Shown here one piece after another: positions 27,401 through 35,888 of a DNA stretch of 64,000 nucleotides. Location of the stretch: contig CAVKYI010000010.1 of assembly GCA_963660435.1 (NCBI GenBank), forward strand, positions 1-64,000, given 5' to 3'. Within the stretch, counting starts at the first letter, position 1; each line of letters begins with the position of its first letter. This stretch comes from Hallerella sp963660435 (GTDB lineage: Bacteria; Fibrobacterota; Fibrobacteria; Fibrobacterales; Fibrobacteraceae). The translations under genes and the position numbers were made by a program. The notes below the pieces were generated by a model. The model was not told the origin of the DNA, made no database searches, and saw nothing but the letters and a program-made list of their open reading frames with translations.

Positions 27401-28375
27401 TTATTTCCTTCCTAGGATGCGTTGATAGACTTCCTGTGACTTCGCTTCGTCACCGGCGTTGTAATAAGCGTTCCCGACATTTTCAGCCCCGATTCGCCCT
27501 TGCGAATTTCCAAGTTTCCAGGCGTTCATGTAATTTTCGAGAGCTTCGCCGTAACGTTTCTGCGAAAAATAGATTTGCCCTAAATCGACAAGCAGAAGAT
27601 CCTTCCCCTTTTCGAAGCGGAGCCCTTCCTCGAGCGTGAAAATTGCCATCCACGGAGAATCGTCCGCGAGATACATCTGCGCGAGATAACGTCTTGCCGA
27701 CGTATTCTGCGGGTCGGTCAAAAGCCCGCTTTCCATTTCGCGAATGGCCTTTTTCGTCGAATCCATCCTTGTGTAATAGTGGGACAAGGTATAATGGACA
27801 TCGGCCCCGGCGCTAGCCGTGTTATCGACAGCGCGTTTTAGCGTCCTGACGGCATATTCGTAATCGCCAAGCGTTTCGTAAACTTCCGCGAGGCCGTACC
27901 AGGCTTCGATTCGGTCCGGATTCAAGCGAGTTGCCGCTTCGAAATGCTTTTGCGCCAAGGCGAGTCCATGAGACTTGAGAAAGCACTCGCCTAGCGCATA
28001 GTGGATATGGTCCGATTCTTCGCCGAGATCAAGCGCGCGCCCGTAGGCGGAAATCGCAAGCCCGTAGTCTCCCCCCAGATAGTAGAGGTCTCCCAAAAGC
28101 ACCCAGGCACGGAAAAAGTCCGGCATCAGTTCCACGGTACGCCTGTAGGCGACGATGGCGATATTCTTCTTGTCTAGCTGGACAAGTGTGTTTCCCAGAT
28201 TGAACCAGGCAAACGGTTCATACCGGCCGTCCTGAATCGCCGCACGATACATCTTGACCGCCCGCTTGTAGTCGCCCTTGTCGTAGAGCTCGTTCGCCTG
28301 CTTGAAGAAGTCTTCCGCGAAAAGCGGCGGACACAGTGCGCAGATGGCGACGAGAACGAATGCGGACAAGCGCAT
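27401..28375 (-). CDS. Periplasmic TPR protein of the TonB2-type operon
   Basis: A 324-residue protein. It has a signal peptide MRLSAFVLVAICALCPPLFA followed by about eight tetratricopeptide repeats (AWFNLGNTLVQLDKKNIAIV, AWVLLGDLYYLGGDYGLAIS, AWYGLAEVYETLGDYEYAVR). Secreted TPR proteins regularly close Vibrio-type TonB2 operons and are needed for transport there, so a scaffold or stator role is likely. The ATG at 28375 starts the signal peptide, 13 nt after the tonB stop. Confidence 0.8.
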   Translation of the reverse strand: MRLSAFVLVAICALCPPLFAEDFFKQANELYDKGDYKRAVKMYRAAIQDGRYEPFAWFNLGNTLVQLDKKNIAIVAYRRTVELMPDFFRAWVLLGDLYYLGGDYGLAISAYGRALDLGEESDHIHYALGECFLKSHGLALAQKHFEAATRLNPDRIEAWYGLAEVYETLGDYEYAVRTLKRAVDNTASAGADVHYTLSHYYTRMDSTKKAIREMESGLLTDPQNTSARRYLAQMYLADDSPWMAIFTLEEGLRFEKGKDLLLVDLGQIYFSQKRYGEALENYMNAWKLGNSQGRIGAENVGNAYYNAGDEAKSQEVYQRILGRK

Positions 28376-28388
28376 CTTCTGGCAAATT

Positions 28389-29051
28389 CTACGGAACAAA
28401 CTTGAACTCCTTGGTCGCTTTCTGCGCAACGGGATAGTTGCCTAGCTTTGCCGGTTCGAATTTCCAGGCGCGAATCGCCTTGAGCGCCTCGCTTTCGAAT
28501 CCGTAGCCTTTCGGATCGACCGAAAGAACATTCGCGCCCGTTACGTTTCCATCGACGTCAATGACCATGAAAACCTTCACGTAGCCCGCGACGCCGAGCT
28601 TTTTCGCGCGCTCCGGATAGACGGGATTTACCGCCTTGAGCGCGCGCGCCTCCTCATCGACATCTCCCGCTTCATAGACGACGTTCTGCATTCCCCCGCC
28701 TGCGCCGACCGCGACGCCGTCGCCCGAGCCGTCTCCGCGCGAAAGCGAAAGGTCCAGCTGGAAACTGGAACTGCGGCGTTCTCCGCCAGACGCCCGGGAA
28801 TTCACCTTGAAGGAATTCGGCTGCGAGATTTTCCGAATCTGTCTTTGCGGCAAGACCCTTTTCTTTTCGTTGACTATCGTCTCGACTTCGGTCAGCTCTT
28901 CCAGGCGCGGCTTTTGCGGCAAGGAATCCGATCGAAAGAGCAACACGTTCAGGACGGGAATCGCGAGAAAAAAGAACGAATTGATGACCAAGGCGAAAAA
29001 AATCGCCAAGACCCAGCGAGAATGGAAGAGAATTGTCGAAAGACGCTTCAC
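28389..29051 (-). CDS. tonB: TonB family energy transducer
   Basis: A 220-residue protein. It has a single N-terminal membrane anchor (VLAIFFALVINSFFFLAIPVL), a fairly short periplasmic linker without the usual Pro-Glu/Pro-Lys stretch, and a C-terminal TonB domain (NPVYPERAKKLGVAGYV, VLSVDPKGYGFESEALKAI, WKFEPAK). It passes proton-motive energy from ExbB/ExbD to outer-membrane receptors. The start is taken as GTG at 29051, 2 nt after the exbD stop, with GAAGGAG in front. Longer versions would overlap exbD deeply. The short linker fits TonB2-type proteins. Confidence 0.88.
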   Translation of the reverse strand: MKRLSTILFHSRWVLAIFFALVINSFFFLAIPVLNVLLFRSDSLPQKPRLEELTEVETIVNEKKRVLPQRQIRKISQPNSFKVNSRASGGERRSSSFQLDLSLSRGDGSGDGVAVGAGGGMQNVVYEAGDVDEEARALKAVNPVYPERAKKLGVAGYVKVFMVIDVDGNVTGANVLSVDPKGYGFESEALKAIRAWKFEPAKLGNYPVAQKATKEFKFVP

Positions 29052-29053
29052 TC

Positions 29054-29455
29054 CTACTCCTTCGAAGCCGAAATGGATACTTTCCGGACATGCGCCAGAT
29101 TGCATTCGTCAAGAACATCGACGATTTTTCCGGAAGGCGCGTCCCTGTCGGAAACGATGATTACGGGTCTATCCGGGGATTCCGCCATCATCTGCCGAAG
29201 GATCGTCTGCAGCGACGAAAGGTTAACCTGCGTTTCGTTGATGTGGATTGTCCCCTGCCGCGTCACGCCGATGAGAATGCTTTCCTGCGAAAGTTCCTTG
29301 ACCGAGCTTGCCTTGGGCTTTGAAACGTCAATGCCCGTTTCCCGCGTGAATGTCGAGGTGACGACAAAGAAGATGAGAAGGATGAACGTCATGTCCATCA
29401 TCGGAGAAATATCGATTCCGCTGTTTCGGCGGCGATTCCTGCGAAAGAAGCTCAT
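29054..29455 (-). CDS. exbD: ExbD/TolR proton-channel subunit
   Basis: A 133-residue protein. It has a basic N-terminus (RRNRRRNSG) and one transmembrane helix with the essential Asp (DISPMMDMTFILLIFFVVT). The periplasmic domain ends in the usual alpha/beta fold (RPVIIVSDRDAPSGKIVDVL). It partners the ExbB encoded just upstream, and their genes overlap by 4 nt (ATGA). Confidence 0.93.
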   Translation of the reverse strand: MSFFRRNRRRNSGIDISPMMDMTFILLIFFVVTSTFTRETGIDVSKPKASSVKELSQESILIGVTRQGTIHINETQVNLSSLQTILRQMMAESPDRPVIIVSDRDAPSGKIVDVLDECNLAHVRKVSISASKE

Positions 29456-30015
29456 GTGCTTTCCTCCGAGAATATTTCGTTTTCGAACGCGCTTGCGTCC
29501 CTGTCCGCGGAACTTTTCAGCCTTTCAATCCGAGCGGTCAGCTGGTTGTTCGCGACGACAAGCGGAAAGGCGACGAGAAGCCCCGCCTGGGTCGTGAGCA
29601 AGGCCTCGGAAATGCCGTCCGCCAAAAGCACCGGGTTTCCAAAGCCGAAGGACTGGATGGTTTCGAACACATGGACCATTCCCGACACGGTCCCGAGAAG
29701 CCCGAGCATCGGAGCGAGCGCGGCACAAACGGAAATCGAGGGAAAGGATCGGGAAAAATCCACATCGACCGAATGACGAGCGGCATCGAGGGCATAGCGA
29801 ACGGCGTTTCTTCCTAGCGGAGCGTTTCGGGAAATAACGCTTCGAAACTGCGCCCGAATGCCCCACTCGCTTCCGCTTTTCGCATGGCGGTAGGCGAAAA
29901 AGCGCTCAAGAAGAAGAGTCCAGGCATAAAAGCCCAAGAGAAAAATCGGAAGCATTACCCAGCCACCTTGGACAAGGAGCGAACGAACTTCTTCCAGAAT
30001 GGAGAGGCGAAGCAT
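29452..30015 (-). CDS. exbB: ExbB/TolQ-type channel subunit (ExbB2-like)
   Basis: A 187-residue MotA/TolQ/ExbB family protein with three membrane segments: WVMLPIFLLGFYAWTLLL, then ALAPMLGLLGTVSGMVHVF, then ALLTTQAGLLVAFPLVVA. The last two form the conserved proton-channel motif. It lies between the long ExbB-like gene and exbD, 2 nt after the former. Two ExbB-family proteins in one operon are typical of TonB2 systems. Confidence 0.92.
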   Translation of the reverse strand: MLRLSILEEVRSLLVQGGWVMLPIFLLGFYAWTLLLERFFAYRHAKSGSEWGIRAQFRSVISRNAPLGRNAVRYALDAARHSVDVDFSRSFPSISVCAALAPMLGLLGTVSGMVHVFETIQSFGFGNPVLLADGISEALLTTQAGLLVAFPLVVANNQLTARIERLKSSADRDASAFENEIFSEEST

Positions 30016-30017
30016 GT

Positions 30018-31496
30018 TCAGCCTCGAATCCAGCGGGAATTGAGAATGGCAAGTCCGGCCTTTTCCATCCGGGCGCGAATGCCGTCGATCCGATTTGCGA
30101 GGAACGTATGCAGGAGCTGAAGCGGAATCGCGACGATTAGTCCCGCTTCGGTCGTCACAAGGGCGACGGAAATGCCGCCGGCCAAAAGCTTCGGATCAGA
30201 CGTACCGTGCATCGTAATGACCTGGAAAAGCTGGATCATGCCCATCACGGTTCCAAGAAGTCCAAGAAGCGGTGCCGTGGTCGCCATGACGGAAATCGTT
30301 GAAAGCCCGCGCTCGAGGGCGGGAACCTCCGCTGCAAAGACTTCCTCGATGGCCTTTTCCGCCGAAGCCCGATCCGCGTAGTCCTTGAGAATTCCCGCCT
30401 GGACGACTTTTCCCACCGAGCCGTGCATCTTTCTCGCGAGAACTCTGGCCTCTTCCAGATTTCCCGCCGACGCCTGTTCCACGACCTTGCGATAGCGAAG
30501 CGAAGCACCCTTCACAAGCAGGACAACGAACCGTTCGATGACGAGAAAGATCCCGATGATAAAGAGAAGGGCGATAGGATACATCAGGATTCCGCCATCG
30601 TGGAACGTTTGCAGAAGATTCTCCCGAAGAGACTTCTGTTCCGAATTGGCTAGTTCCGTCGAAAGCGCCGTGCTCAGCAGGACATCGACCGGGAGCATCA
30701 TATACTGGGAATCCCTAGACGCCTTGAACGCCTGGAAGACTTCCGCATGGATGTTTCCCGAGTTCATGTTCCGATACGCAAACGACACGCCTCGCTCCCC
30801 TGCGACAGGAAGCATCATCGAAACCGAGCTGTCCATGCCCGAAGACCGGCGTACCGCATAGATTCCGCCGAGCCGGATTTCTTCGCCCGGAACGACAGTA
30901 CCGTCGAAGACAAGTTCGCCGGCTTTCCATTCGATTTCGCGGCTAAAGGCGAGCTCCCTTTTCGCCAGTTCGAAAAATCCCCTTGCGACTTTCAGCGGAC
31001 TATCCCTGTAAAGCGAGGCGCCTTTTTCCGCGCGATTGAAGTCTTCGATCCGTTGCGGCAATCTGTAGGGAATACCCCGCTCCCGAATTTCGCGGAACGG
31101 TTCAAGGAGAGACTTGTCGGCGACAAGGGAAAGGAACTCCGTCCGCTTTTCCTCCGCATTCTGCTTGACTTGCGCCAAGTCTTCCCGCGCGACCCGAACG
31201 TTCTCTTCGAGCCTCACCCGCTCTTCCATCAGGCGGTCGAGGTCGCTTTTCGCCTCTTCGTATTTCTGGTTGAAGAGTTCTCGTTCCTGGTTGGCCTTTT
31301 CCCTGTCGTTCCAGCGCGCGGCGACTTCCATGTCGCGCTTCTGCCGGGCTTCTTCCAGATCCGCCTTGGCCTTGTTCAGCTCGGCGCGTTCACGGACAAG
31401 GGCGTCGCCGTTACCCGAAAGGCCTTGCTGGGAAAGCGCCGGGGAAAGCGCGACAAGAAGGACGGGGATGATGCGATTCAAGAAACCTATCCGCAT
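30018..31496 (-). CDS. TtpC-like long ExbB protein with periplasmic coiled-coil domain
   Basis: A 492-residue protein. It has a signal peptide (MRIGFLNRIIPVLLVALSPALS), a Glu/Arg-rich coiled coil at ~30-130 and a beta-rich periplasmic region to ~285. A C-terminal MotA/TolQ/ExbB channel domain follows (GGILMYPIALLFIIGIFLV, then PLLGLLGTVMGMIQLFQVI, then VTTEAGLIVAIPLQLLHTF). This architecture is that of TtpC, the extra ExbB-like component of Vibrio TonB2 systems, which is thought to help TonB2 span the periplasm. The gene starts 2 nt after the DUF3450-like gene. Confidence 0.85.
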   Translation of the reverse strand: MRIGFLNRIIPVLLVALSPALSQQGLSGNGDALVRERAELNKAKADLEEARQKRDMEVAARWNDREKANQERELFNQKYEEAKSDLDRLMEERVRLEENVRVAREDLAQVKQNAEEKRTEFLSLVADKSLLEPFREIRERGIPYRLPQRIEDFNRAEKGASLYRDSPLKVARGFFELAKRELAFSREIEWKAGELVFDGTVVPGEEIRLGGIYAVRRSSGMDSSVSMMLPVAGERGVSFAYRNMNSGNIHAEVFQAFKASRDSQYMMLPVDVLLSTALSTELANSEQKSLRENLLQTFHDGGILMYPIALLFIIGIFLVIERFVVLLVKGASLRYRKVVEQASAGNLEEARVLARKMHGSVGKVVQAGILKDYADRASAEKAIEEVFAAEVPALERGLSTISVMATTAPLLGLLGTVMGMIQLFQVITMHGTSDPKLLAGGISVALVTTEAGLIVAIPLQLLHTFLANRIDGIRARMEKAGLAILNSRWIRG

Positions 31497-31498
31497 GG

Positions 31499-32287
31499 CT
31501 AGTCCTCCCGCTTCGGAGACGAAACCGGTATTTTGACGATGTGCGGAGCGGTCTTGCCTTCCGCGACTTTTATCGCGTCCTTCACGCTTGCGCGGAATTC
31601 CAGGTCTTCCGGAACTCTAGTCCAGCAAAAGTTGTCGTCGGAGGACCGAGAAAGCCAAAAGTAATCGTTTCCGTCTCTCGACTCGAAGATTGCGGCCACG
31701 GCGCCGAACCGGAAAAACTTTCCCGAATATTCCCGCCCAGTCTCCGGATCGCTTAGGAATCCGTCCCAGCTTTCTGTCGTGTATCCCATCCGGATGCGTT
31801 CGAAAAAGACTTCGAGCGTACGGGAAAGCGCTGCGTCCGGGGAAATTATCCCCTTGCGAAGTTCCGCGGCCGTCTCCCGGATGTTTTCTACCGCCTGGCT
31901 TACGCGATACGGAAAATCCGATTCGAGACTGGGAACGAGCGATTCGATTTCCTGCGCCAGGTCCTGCGCGTATTTCTGCTTGCGGGACTCGTAAAGGCGA
32001 ATCACGCCGGCGGACTTGTTCCGCGCGTCCGAAAGCCTCGAAAGTTCCGCCTTCATCGAATCGATTTCCGCCCGGAGCGACTTTTTCTGGTTGTTCAGCA
32101 TTACGACTTTTTCACGTCCCGAACGTACAAAGGCCTCGTGGCGTTCGCGTTCTTCGGCGTGTAGCTTTTTTTCGCGGGCAGTCTCTTCGTTTACCGCCTT
32201 GATCTGTCGGCGAACGCCATCGACGGTTTCCGCGGAAAAGGCTAGCCCTAGGCCTAGCAGGAAAATTAGGCAAAACAATCTGTTCAT
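31499..32287 (-). CDS. DUF3450-like periplasmic coiled-coil protein, first gene of the TonB2-type operon
   Basis: A 262-residue protein. It has a signal peptide MNRLFCLIFLLGLGLAFSA, then a long coiled coil at ~25-105 (EETAREKKLHAEERERHEAF, LRAEIDSMKAELSRLSDAR), then a globular C-terminal half (FFERIRMGYTTESWDG, EYSGKFFRFGAVAAIFES). This resembles DUF3450 proteins, which precede ttpC-exbB2-exbD2-tonB2 in gamma-proteobacterial operons. The ATG at 32287 was chosen because it begins the signal peptide and lies 6 nt after the TATTTT core. Confidence 0.78.
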   Translation of the reverse strand: MNRLFCLIFLLGLGLAFSAETVDGVRRQIKAVNEETAREKKLHAEERERHEAFVRSGREKVVMLNNQKKSLRAEIDSMKAELSRLSDARNKSAGVIRLYESRKQKYAQDLAQEIESLVPSLESDFPYRVSQAVENIRETAAELRKGIISPDAALSRTLEVFFERIRMGYTTESWDGFLSDPETGREYSGKFFRFGAVAAIFESRDGNDYFWLSRSSDDNFCWTRVPEDLEFRASVKDAIKVAEGKTAPHIVKIPVSSPKRED

Positions 32288-32291
32288 GGGC

Positions 32292-32299
32292 CAAAAATA
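32292..32299 (-). promoter_or_regulatory. Candidate -7 box (TATTTTTG) of the TonB2-type operon
   Basis: The sequence matches TAnnTTTG on the minus strand. Its TATTTT core ends 6 nt before the first ATG of the operon, and it sits just after the T run of the ankyrin-gene terminator. Leaderless initiation is predicted. Confidence 0.45.
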
Positions 32300-32300
32300 C

Positions 32301-32328
32301 AAAAAACGCCCGCCAAAAAGCGAACGTT
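32301..32328 (-). terminator. Terminator of the ankyrin lipoprotein gene
   Basis: On the minus strand AACGTTCGC pairs with GCGGGCGTT (9 bp, two G-T wobbles) around a 6-nt loop, followed by TTTT. The next promoter box begins 2 nt further on. Confidence 0.7.
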
Positions 32329-32360
32329 TCCAGGTTTCCCGCCAAGGAAGGGAGAAATAG

Positions 32361-33098
32361 TCAGCGACCGAATTCCTTGATATAGGCCGGCGTGTTCTTC
32401 GCCCCGTGCTTTTTCAGGTAAGCGATCAGCCGCGTGTAGCCTTCGTTCCTCGCCCAGTCGAGAACCGAATAGCCCTGGCCGCACTTCGCGTTCACATCGA
32501 CCCCCTTCGAAACGAGATACACCATCGCGTCGTAGTTTCCGCCCTTGACCGCCAAGTGAATCGGATAGTAGGTGTCCGCACCGCGCGTGTCGAGAGGCGC
32601 GCCGGCATCGCCCAGTATCTGCAAGATATCCACATAGCCGAGCTTTGCGGCAAGAGCCACGGCCTGAGCCGAATTCTGGATTTCTCCGGTTTCCTTCATC
32701 TTCGCCACGAGAAATTCGACAACGTCCTTCCGCTTGTTTTCGATGGCGTCTTCCAGGAAAGTCTTGCCGTTGCTGTTTGCTCCGTCAAGCTTTGCGCCGT
32801 GATCCGCCAGGTAACGAATCATGTCCAGGTTTCCCTTGTTTACGGCGATGGCCATCGCGTTGTTTCCGTTGTCGTCCGTCGCGTCGATTTCGTAAGCGGC
32901 CTTGAGGAATAGCGACATCTTGGCTGTATCGCTAGAGACGACATACGAGATGAACTTGTTCGGTGTCAGCGGAATGCTCTGCTTTGCCAGATACTTGCGA
33001 ACGGAAGCCGGATCGTTTGGATCCATTTCGTCGGAACAGGCGGAAAGACAAAGCGAAAGGGCACAAGCGCCCACGGCGAAAAAGAATTTCTTTTGCAT
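32361..33098 (-). CDS. Ankyrin-repeat lipoprotein
   Basis: A 245-residue protein. The signal peptide MQKKFFFAVGACALSLCLSAC ends in lipobox LSAC, followed by SDEMD. Residues ~70-240 are ankyrin repeats (DDNGNNAMAIAVNKGNLDMI, YPIHLAVKGGNYDAMVYLVS, GYSVLDWARNEGYTRLIAYL), which form a protein-binding solenoid. It is probably tethered to a membrane facing the periplasm. The function is unknown; periplasmic ankyrin lipoproteins are protein-interaction modules. GGAG precedes the start, and a TATTTTC box lies further upstream. Confidence 0.88.
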   Translation of the reverse strand: MQKKFFFAVGACALSLCLSACSDEMDPNDPASVRKYLAKQSIPLTPNKFISYVVSSDTAKMSLFLKAAYEIDATDDNGNNAMAIAVNKGNLDMIRYLADHGAKLDGANSNGKTFLEDAIENKRKDVVEFLVAKMKETGEIQNSAQAVALAAKLGYVDILQILGDAGAPLDTRGADTYYPIHLAVKGGNYDAMVYLVSKGVDVNAKCGQGYSVLDWARNEGYTRLIAYLKKHGAKNTPAYIKEFGR

Positions 33099-33238
33099 CG
33101 AAAAATCTCCAAATGGGGAAAATCATCTAGAAAATACTCATTTTTTTAGTGGAGCGGATAAAAATTCGCGTAAATTTTCAAAAAAATTGCAAGGCGAGCC
33201 GTGTCCTTTACCCAAAAAAAATATAAAATTATGCCGTG

Positions 33239-33988
33239 ATGCCCCAAAAGCTTTTCCATCTCCCGCTCTTTCTCGTTCTGTCGTTTTTTGCCGGAACGGC
33301 TTTCGCCGTGACCGATTCCTCCGCTACGCCCACACGTCCCGACTCTTCTCGTACATTCCTTGCTTCCGATACGGCAAGCATCGCGAAAGGTCCCGAAAGG
33401 TCGAACCATCCCCTTCGCGTCGGATTCATGTATGAACTGGCGAGATTTCACAAGGCGGACTTGAGCTACGACATGACCCGCGACGGCAAGCGCTACACTC
33501 TCGATCTCGATGTTTCGGACATGGTCGGCGTGCTCGGGCGCTACGGGCTGAACCAGTGGATTTCGTTTATCGGAATCCTGGGCTACCAGAAGTTCGATAT
33601 CGGCTACTCGCCGAAAACCGGGGATTCCTCGAAAGACAGGGAAAAGTTCGGCATCCAGAACATACTTCTGCAACTAGACGCCGAAGTCGGATTTTCGTTT
33701 CTCGAACTGAAGAACTACCAGTTCCGCCTGCTCGGATTTTGCGGGGGAACGACAGGCATTTCGCTTATCGGCGACGATTATTACGCGAACACGCCGCTAT
33801 TCGGCTATACGCGAGGAGTCGCGTTGCAAGTAAACGTTCACCGCGTCGAGCTTCTCGCCGGTTTCCGTTCTTCGCATGTCTATTTCCACGCATACAATAG
33901 CAACCACCGAAACGAAGACGATCACTCGTTCATGCTCGACTTTGACACGATGTCGTCGCCCTTCTTCTCTGTCGGGATCGGACTCTAA
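33239..33988 (+). CDS. Probable outer-membrane beta-barrel protein
   Basis: A 249-residue protein. It has a signal peptide (PQKLFHLPLFLVLSFFAGTAFA), a Ser/Thr/Pro-rich stretch, then amphipathic beta strands (RVGFMYELARF, ISFIGILGYQKFDIGY, SPFFSVGIGL). A hydrophobic last residue supports an outer-membrane barrel. No family was assigned. ATG at 33239 was used; a GTG directly before it is possible. A TATAAA sequence at 33222 may be the promoter. The epimerase gene begins 1 nt after its stop, so the two share a transcript. Confidence 0.7.
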   Translation: MPQKLFHLPLFLVLSFFAGTAFAVTDSSATPTRPDSSRTFLASDTASIAKGPERSNHPLRVGFMYELARFHKADLSYDMTRDGKRYTLDLDVSDMVGVLGRYGLNQWISFIGILGYQKFDIGYSPKTGDSSKDREKFGIQNILLQLDAEVGFSFLELKNYQFRLLGFCGGTTGISLIGDDYYANTPLFGYTRGVALQVNVHRVELLAGFRSSHVYFHAYNSNHRNEDDHSFMLDFDTMSSPFFSVGIGL

Positions 33989-33989
33989 C

Positions 33990-34952
33990 ATGAAAATTCT
34001 TGTCACCGGTGTCGCCGGCTTTATCGGCTGTGAAACGGCCCGCGCCTTTTTGAAAGATGGCCACGAAGTCGTCGGAATCGACAATCTAAACGATTACTAC
34101 TCCCCGAAACTCAAGCGGGACAGGCTTTCGCGGATTCCTGGCGAAGACTTCACCTTTGTCGAGTGCAGCCTTTCGGACAAGGATACGCTTCTCCGCCTGT
34201 TCAAGGCCAAAGCTTTCGACATCGTCGTGAATCTCGCGGCGCAGGCGGGCGTCCGCTACAGCCTCATCAATCCGCAAAGCTATGTCGATTCGAACATCAC
34301 GGGATTTCTGAACATCCTCGAATGCGCCCGCGCCTATCCGCCAAAACATCTCGTCTATGCGTCTTCGTCGAGCGTGTACGGGCGAAACACCGAGACGCCG
34401 TTTCGCACGACGGACCGCGTCGAAAAGCCGTCAAGCCTCTACGCGGCGACAAAGCGTTCGAACGAGCTGATGGCGGAAACCTACCACCACCTTTTCCGTC
34501 TCAACTTGACCGGGCTGCGCTTCTTCACCGTCTATGGCCCGTGGGGACGCCCCGACATGTCGCCGTGGCTTTTTGCGGACGCCATCACGCACGGCCGTCC
34601 GATCAAGGTTTTCAACAACGGCAAGATGATGCGGGACTTCACCTACATCGACGACATCGTCGAAGGCATCCGGCGCATCGCTTACGACGGAACCGAAAGG
34701 AAGGAACCGCAGAACCGCCTCTACAACATCGGACGCGGCGAACCTGTCAAGCTGATGGATTTCATCGCGACCCTCGAAAAAAATTTCGGACGCGGCGCCG
34801 AAAAGATCATGATGCCGATGCAGCCGGGCGACGTCGAAGTCACCTGGGCGGACACGGAAGCGCTCGAAAGGGACATCGGCTACAGACCGGGCGTCACGCT
34901 CGAAGAAGGAATCGCCCGCTTTGCGGAATGGTTCAAGGAATACAACGGGTAA
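33990..34952 (+). CDS. NAD-dependent sugar-nucleotide epimerase, UDP-glucuronate 4-epimerase type
   Basis: A 320-residue extended short-chain dehydrogenase. The N-terminal NAD site is TGVAGFIGCETARAFL. The segment GIDNLNDYYSPKLKRDRL is characteristic of UDP-glucuronate (galacturonate) 4-epimerases. The catalytic Ser and YxxxK appear as YASSSSVYG and YAATKRSNE. FFTVYGPWGRPDM and RDFTYIDDIVEG complete the pattern. It would supply UDP-galacturonate for surface polysaccharide. UDP-glucose 4-epimerase is the alternative but less likely given the NDYY motif. The start lies 1 nt after the beta-barrel gene. Confidence 0.88.
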   Translation: MKILVTGVAGFIGCETARAFLKDGHEVVGIDNLNDYYSPKLKRDRLSRIPGEDFTFVECSLSDKDTLLRLFKAKAFDIVVNLAAQAGVRYSLINPQSYVDSNITGFLNILECARAYPPKHLVYASSSSVYGRNTETPFRTTDRVEKPSSLYAATKRSNELMAETYHHLFRLNLTGLRFFTVYGPWGRPDMSPWLFADAITHGRPIKVFNNGKMMRDFTYIDDIVEGIRRIAYDGTERKEPQNRLYNIGRGEPVKLMDFIATLEKNFGRGAEKIMMPMQPGDVEVTWADTEALERDIGYRPGVTLEEGIARFAEWFKEYNG

Positions 34953-34983
34953 GTTCGGACAGATTCATCCTCCCCCATTTTCC

Positions 34984-34991
34984 TATATTTG
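34984..34991 (+). promoter_or_regulatory. Candidate -7 box (TATATTTG) of hslO
   Basis: This is a full TAnnTTTG match. Its TATATT core ends 6 nt before the hslO ATG and no Shine-Dalgarno sequence is present, which is a clear leaderless configuration. Confidence 0.5.
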
Positions 34992-34995
34992 CGCT

Positions 34996-35880
34996 ATGGA
35001 ATTTTCTCAAAAAGACCGCTTAATCCGCGCGACCGGTTCCCATGTTCCGTTTCGCCTGGTGCTTGCCGACATCACGCGTTCCGCCGAAACAATCGGAAAG
35101 ATGCACGGAGCGAGTACGCAATCCCTGAAGCTCCTCGCCGAAACGTCAATCGCTTCGCTTTTTCTTTCCTCGGGCCTAAAGTTTCCGGGAACCGTCTGCG
35201 TCAAGGTTTCGTTTTCGGGCGACATCACCTTTGCCGAAGCGGATTCGACCCCGCAGGGACTTCTGCGCGCGATGATTCCAGAGAGCGACATTCTCGCCTC
35301 GAAGGAATTCGAACCGGCGCTTTCCCCGCAGCATTTCCAGGTCGTCACGCTCGACGAACGCGGCAAGCGCGCTAGCGAAAGCATCATCGAAGCCGTCTCC
35401 GAAAGCATGGGAAGAAATCTTTCCGTCTTTATGCTCCAGTCAGCCCAGACGCGCTCCGCGGTAGGCATCGAAGCCCGCGTGAACAAGGACAATCCCGAAA
35501 GACTCGACTACGCCGTGGGATTCTATCTCGAACCGTATGCGGACATCGCCGACGACGAACTTTCCATTCTCGAAAAGCAAGTGGCGAAGCTTCCCGCCTT
35601 CTCGGAATTCTACGACGGAAAGGCTTACAACCTGGACGCCCTGATGCAGGCGATTTCCGGCGAATACCCGACGACGATCGTCCGCGAAATCGAACCGCGC
35701 CCCTACTGCCCGTGCAGCAAGGTCCGATCGCTCGCGACTCTCGGAAGCATCCCGACCGAGGACCTCGAAGAGCTTATCGAGGACGGCAAGGACCTTGAAC
35801 TCGTTTGCGATTTTTGCCGTAGCAAGTATATCGTCACGCCCGACGAAATCCGCGAAATCCTAAACGATCGCTTGAAGTGA
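34996..35880 (+). CDS. hslO: Redox-regulated chaperone Hsp33
   Basis: A 294-residue cytoplasmic holdase activated by oxidation. The N-terminal part has the Hsp33 core (LVLADITRSAETIGKMHGAS). The C-terminal redox switch keeps the four zinc-binding Cys as CxC and CxxC (C238, C240, C271, C274), so the switch should be functional. The ATG at 34996 begins the conserved region; upstream in-frame codons belong to the epimerase gene. It heads a run with thrH and rlmI. Confidence 0.93.
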   Translation: MEFSQKDRLIRATGSHVPFRLVLADITRSAETIGKMHGASTQSLKLLAETSIASLFLSSGLKFPGTVCVKVSFSGDITFAEADSTPQGLLRAMIPESDILASKEFEPALSPQHFQVVTLDERGKRASESIIEAVSESMGRNLSVFMLQSAQTRSAVGIEARVNKDNPERLDYAVGFYLEPYADIADDELSILEKQVAKLPAFSEFYDGKAYNLDALMQAISGEYPTTIVREIEPRPYCPCSKVRSLATLGSIPTEDLEELIEDGKDLELVCDFCRSKYIVTPDEIREILNDRLK

Positions 35881-35888
35881 GCTGAACT

